A stretch of 64,000 bases of DNA. It comes from RUG334 sp045599645. Lineage in GTDB: Bacteria > Muiribacteriota > Ozemobacteria > Ozemobacterales > Ozemobacteraceae. The position numbers and the translations under genes were made by a program. The notes under the pieces are model-generated. The model made no database searches, was not told where the DNA came from, and saw only the letters and a program-made list of their open reading frames with translations. The stretch is taken from contig JAZRWI010000074.1 in the NCBI GenBank assembly GCA_045599645.1, forward strand, positions 1 to 64,000, read 5' to 3'. Each line of letters begins with the position of its first letter. Positions within the stretch are counted from its first letter, which is position 1. This document shows positions 60,725-64,000 of this stretch, in pieces.

Positions 60725-63700
60725 ATGTATTATAATTGGTTTACAATTTTAAAATTAGATTATTTGCCGTTCTGTTATGGTGCGGCCCTTCTTGCTATTG
60801 GTTCAATTTCTTTTCTTTTCAGCAGGAATTTTGTTTTTCATGATGAAAATGGTGATGACTCTTATTTGCCAAGTAATGAATACATTGAAAAAAAAGGATT
60901 TTTACAGCCTAACTATTTACCATGGCTTTATTTTTCTTTGAGTGTTCTTGCTTATGGCTTTGCCAAATGGATGAGCATTTTTGAATATGGGGAAAATGTA
61001 CATCCGGTTATAATATTTACGGGTCTATTGGCTCACATATGCGCAATATTGCTTATGTGGAGTTTTGTCTTAAAGTCCAACAAATTGCATAATATCCCTC
61101 TTGTCTGGGGTAGTAATTATGCTATTACGATTTCAATAATTACTATTGCTGCTTATTTCATCAGTGTTAAGGCAGGCGTGTTCCTGACTATTCTGGCACC
61201 CTCTCTGCCTATTATTGTTCAAGCCCATGTTATTCTGATGAAAATAGGCGGCAGTTTCCCTGAGAAGCTTGTCTATTACAAAATTATAGATGCAAATATA
61301 ATATTATTTTATATTCTTAGAATTATTTATCATGGACTTAAGATATTTTATGAATCTGGATTTTCAATGGATGCTGTTGCTGAAAATCCTATATTCGTAT
61401 GGCAGCAGTTAATTGCAACCGCGCATGTTATTGTCTGTGCTATTACTGCATGGTATATTGGTAAGAGAAGTGTTCGCCAGGAAGGTATTCTTTTTAAAGG
61501 TTATTATATTCCAGTTGCTTTCTTGGTTATGCTGTTGTCAGGAAACTATTTCCTAGGTTCTTTATCTGATATAATCAGGGATACTGATAGTGAACTATTA
61601 TTACGTAATGCTTCAAATCTAACAAGAAATTTAAATATAGCAGATATAGCAGAAATTAAAGATTTATCTAATAAAACAGAAGAAGAAAGAATAAGAATTG
61701 AAACAAAAATATTGGATATAAATGTTCAATTGAGAGAGTTTACGAATATTCATGAGAATACTGATATTGTAAATATTTTGTATCCAACTAATGACAATAG
61801 GTATGAAATTAAAAATAGAGCTTCTTTATTAAATGATAACAATAATAAATCCAGATTACTTTCAAATGATATTATTTATGATCATGAAAAAGAATTGCTT
61901 GACCAGATTATGGGTGGGGCGACTCCAAAGGTTGTGGGGCCTGTGACTGATGAGTTTGGCAGATTTTTATATGCTTATCTGCCGATAATTGATAAGACTA
62001 CTAATACACGCTGTGCTATTCTTGCTGTTGGCATGAAAGCTGACGTGGTCTCGCATGAAATAAGAAAAGCCAGGGCTGACGCTATGCTGGCATTTATGTT
62101 TATTCTTGGTTTCCCGTTTATGACCTTTCTGCTTGCTATGCCATCCAAGGAAGATGAAACAGAATATAGTATTGCAAAGGGCTTCTCTTTGCCGTTTGTT
62201 GTCTGGGTATATTTTTTGGGGTTAACTGGTATTGCTGGCTTTTTCAGTTATGACAATAACATAAGAAATATCCGGGACTCTTTCAGTATAGAATCAGAAG
62301 CAAGGGCACAATTTATAGGGCAGTCTTTTGATAAGGTATCTTCAGAATTTAACAGTTTTAAGGGACTTATTATAAATAATCCCTTAGCTATGAGAAATTA
62401 TGATTACTTTTGCAAACTTGCTGCTGAATTTTCTTCTAATTCAGAACAGTATTTGTTAAGACTCATAAAAGCCTGTCCTGGTGACAAAATACAGGCTTTT
62501 GAAACTGAAATGCGTAATGAAACAGGTTTTGAAAATTATTCTGTAGATAATGTTGATAAAAATAAGCGTGGAAAACATGCCGACTATAACAGAAATAAAA
62601 TTTATTGGCCAATAACATATACTTATCCTAAATTTCAACACCAGGCTTTAGTAGGGTGTGATTATACTTATGAGAATGACCGGGCAAGGGCCGTAGATGA
62701 AGTTGTAAGACATGGAACCGGTATCACCTTTATTTCTGTTGCACCTTTGTATAATCCAGATATTCCATGTCTTTTCAGACTTGAACCGGTTGGCTTTGAT
62801 GAAAATGGTAACGTTGACACTATTCTAGAAACTGTTTGTGCTATTGATGGACTTATAAATAAGATTACACCTTCTGAGTATCACTCTCTTGACACTGCTG
62901 AATATGTTATTATTGATGCCACTGATAATTTAGAAAGAATAATCGGGAGATATAGTGGAGACAAAAATCAGATTTTTGATTCAAATATGAATTTGAATGA
63001 TGATTTAAAGTATTTTTCATTTACATATCCTATTTTTTTCTTTGATAAACTGTTTATATTAAAGATATTTAAGAATTTTGGAATTTCTTATAATCATTGG
63101 CAGAATACAGGCTTTTCTGGCGTTCTTATTGGTGGTTTTCTTATTGCTGCCACTATTGCTTTGTTCCTGCTGTTTATCCAGAATAGAAGAAAAGATTTGG
63201 AAACTGTTGTAGAAGAGAAAACTCTTGAACTTGAAGAAAATCAGAGTTTTATCGTTGGTATAACAGACAGACTTCCCGTTGTGTCATTCAGATGTAATGC
63301 GGATAAAGATTTTTCACTAGCCTTTATCAGTAAGGAAATAACCAGACTTACCGGCTTGGATAATGACAAACTGGTATCAGACAAAGAAAGCTTTATCAAC
63401 CTTTTTGTTCCGGAAGACAGAGATAGTATGAAAAGCTATTTTGAATTAGCTGTTGCTGAAAATACTGTTAAAACCAAGGAAGCTAGACTTTTGAACGTCA
63501 TAAATGGTGAAAATGTCTGGATTTATGGTATTATTCAGGTCATTCGCGATGATGAAGGAAGAGTGGCGTGGCTTGATGGTTTCATGAAGAATATTACAGC
63601 TGAAAAGGTTGTTGAAGAAGAAAACAGCATGTCTCTCGTTCTTTTGGAAAATGCTAACCAAGAATTGAAGAGGGTTATTGAAAATACAAATGAATATGCT

Positions 63701-64000
63701 TCGCAGGTAGATATAGCAAATTCTACAAAAAGCTTGTTCCTTGCCAATATGAGCCACGAAATCAGAACACCCATGAATGCTATTATTGGTATGAGTAGTC
63801 TGCTTCTTGATACCGATCTTTCAATTGAACAGCGACAATATGCAGAGTCTGTAGCTGATAGCTCAGAACATCTGTTGACTCTTATCAATGATATTCTTGA
63901 TTATTCAAAACTGGAAGCAGGCAAAATGACCATAGAAAGTGTTCCTTTCGAAGTCTATCGTATTGTTGAAGATGTTTTTGAAAAGATTGCTAAAAAAGCA
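60725..64000 (+). CDS. Sensor histidine kinase, 3' end outside the window
   Basis: An uninterrupted frame runs from ATG 60725 to the window edge (1092 codons read). It has the same plan as the three relatives: a multi-helix module (MYYNWFTILKLDYLPFCYGA, NYLPWLYFSLSVLAYGFAKW), a Cache-like domain (VVGPVTDEFGRFLYAYLPII), helices, a CHASE-like domain (YWPITYTYPKFQHQALVGCD), helix and PAS (~848-960). HisKA has His1011 (ANMSHEIRTPMNAI) and continues through INDILDYSKLEAGKMTIESV. The H-box is intact, so a HATPase probably follows beyond 64000. No clear ribosome site was seen; ATG was chosen by alignment with the relatives' N-termini. Confidence 0.88.
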   Translation, partial: MYYNWFTILKLDYLPFCYGAALLAIGSISFLFSRNFVFHDENGDDSYLPSNEYIEKKGFLQPNYLPWLYFSLSVLAYGFAKWMSIFEYGENVHPVIIFTGLLAHICAILLMWSFVLKSNKLHNIPLVWGSNYAITISIITIAAYFISVKAGVFLTILAPSLPIIVQAHVILMKIGGSFPEKLVYYKIIDANIILFYILRIIYHGLKIFYESGFSMDAVAENPIFVWQQLIATAHVIVCAITAWYIGKRSVRQEGILFKGYYIPVAFLVMLLSGNYFLGSLSDIIRDTDSELLLRNASNLTRNLNIADIAEIKDLSNKTEEERIRIETKILDINVQLREFTNIHENTDIVNILYPTNDNRYEIKNRASLLNDNNNKSRLLSNDIIYDHEKELLDQIMGGATPKVVGPVTDEFGRFLYAYLPIIDKTTNTRCAILAVGMKADVVSHEIRKARADAMLAFMFILGFPFMTFLLAMPSKEDETEYSIAKGFSLPFVVWVYFLGLTGIAGFFSYDNNIRNIRDSFSIESEARAQFIGQSFDKVSSEFNSFKGLIINNPLAMRNYDYFCKLAAEFSSNSEQYLLRLIKACPGDKIQAFETEMRNETGFENYSVDNVDKNKRGKHADYNRNKIYWPITYTYPKFQHQALVGCDYTYENDRARAVDEVVRHGTGITFISVAPLYNPDIPCLFRLEPVGFDENGNVDTILETVCAIDGLINKITPSEYHSLDTAEYVIIDATDNLERIIGRYSGDKNQIFDSNMNLNDDLKYFSFTYPIFFFDKLFILKIFKNFGISYNHWQNTGFSGVLIGGFLIAATIALFLLFIQNRRKDLETVVEEKTLELEENQSFIVGITDRLPVVSFRCNADKDFSLAFISKEITRLTGLDNDKLVSDKESFINLFVPEDRDSMKSYFELAVAENTVKTKEARLLNVINGENVWIYGIIQVIRDDEGRVAWLDGFMKNITAEKVVEEENSMSLVLLENANQELKRVIENTNEYASQVDIANSTKSLFLANMSHEIRTPMNAIIGMSSLLLDTDLSIEQRQYAESVADSSEHLLTLINDILDYSKLEAGKMTIESVPFEVYRIVEDVFEKIAKKA

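Noticed and set aside
1..64000. tRNA or rRNA genes
   Set aside because: No TTCGAATC-type T-loops with matching acceptor stems or conserved rRNA strings were noticed. A tRNAscan run would be needed to exclude a missed one.

Overview
The window is about 64 kb of AT-rich bacterial chromosome from a Gram-negative-type organism. Evidence for this includes a lipoprotein, many Sec signal peptides, periplasmic sensor domains and cell-wall hydrolases with SH3 domains. It carries housekeeping genes (folC, ettA, a sirtuin, glgM-glgE, namZ) next to a large load of signalling genes and intergenic repeats. There is no rRNA, tRNA, phage, IS transposase or CRISPR array that I can see. The mix of a FecR protein plus CHASE2 cyclase, giant hybrid histidine kinases, formylglycine-enzyme-like proteins and the GlgE pathway would suit an anaerobic host-associated lineage such as the Riflebacteria/Ozemobacteria or Lentisphaerae. 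That placement is a guess and no marker gene here proves it.

Layout. 1-1.3 kb: three small double-glycine-leader peptides, RiPP or bacteriocin-like. 1.3-5.7 kb: a coiled-coil protein, a GH73-type glucosaminidase and a small secreted protein. 5.8-7.3 kb: a sirtuin and a four-helix-bundle gene lying between two 113-bp inverted arrays of small hairpins. 7.3-12.2 kb (minus): a FecR-domain protein and a CHASE2 adenylate cyclase. 12.8-16 kb: the GlgM-GlgE alpha-glucan operon. 16-28 kb: an accessory zone of toxin-antitoxin-like pairs, nucleotidyltransferases, a DUF985 cupin, a DUF4143 ATPase, a GLUG/Fn3 surface lipoprotein, GNAT and VOC enzymes. This zone is punctuated by five copies of the 3' end of the DUF985 gene. 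28-42.6 kb: secreted propeller-like protein, SH3-NlpC/P60-like enzyme, NamZ, FolC, EttA, a HAD phosphatase, a large secreted helical protein, a P-loop NTPase, a nucleoside phosphorylase and a SpoIIE-type phosphatase. 42.7-64 kb: a nearly continuous plus-strand signalling block. It has two complete hybrid histidine kinases, two zinc-ribbon/FGE-like proteins, and then four sensors in a row that progressively lack kinase parts. The last sensor runs off the window.

The most unusual material falls into four groups. (1) Several families of intergenic repeat: a ~148-bp MITE-like element with a perfect G-quadruplex motif that sits inside hairpin/terminator sequences, arrays of different small hairpins joined by a constant ATGAATGA spacer, and period-7 repeats of many different sequences. 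(2) The cassette-like accessory zone marked by DUF985 3'-end fragments. (3) The degenerate sensor block, where the kinase ATPase domain has been lost or cut out and one phospho-acceptor His is Asn. (4) The RiPP-like peptides, which share a CDN[WY]DG...NCxxC-x13-C pattern. All functional calls rest on recognising motifs by eye. No database search was possible.
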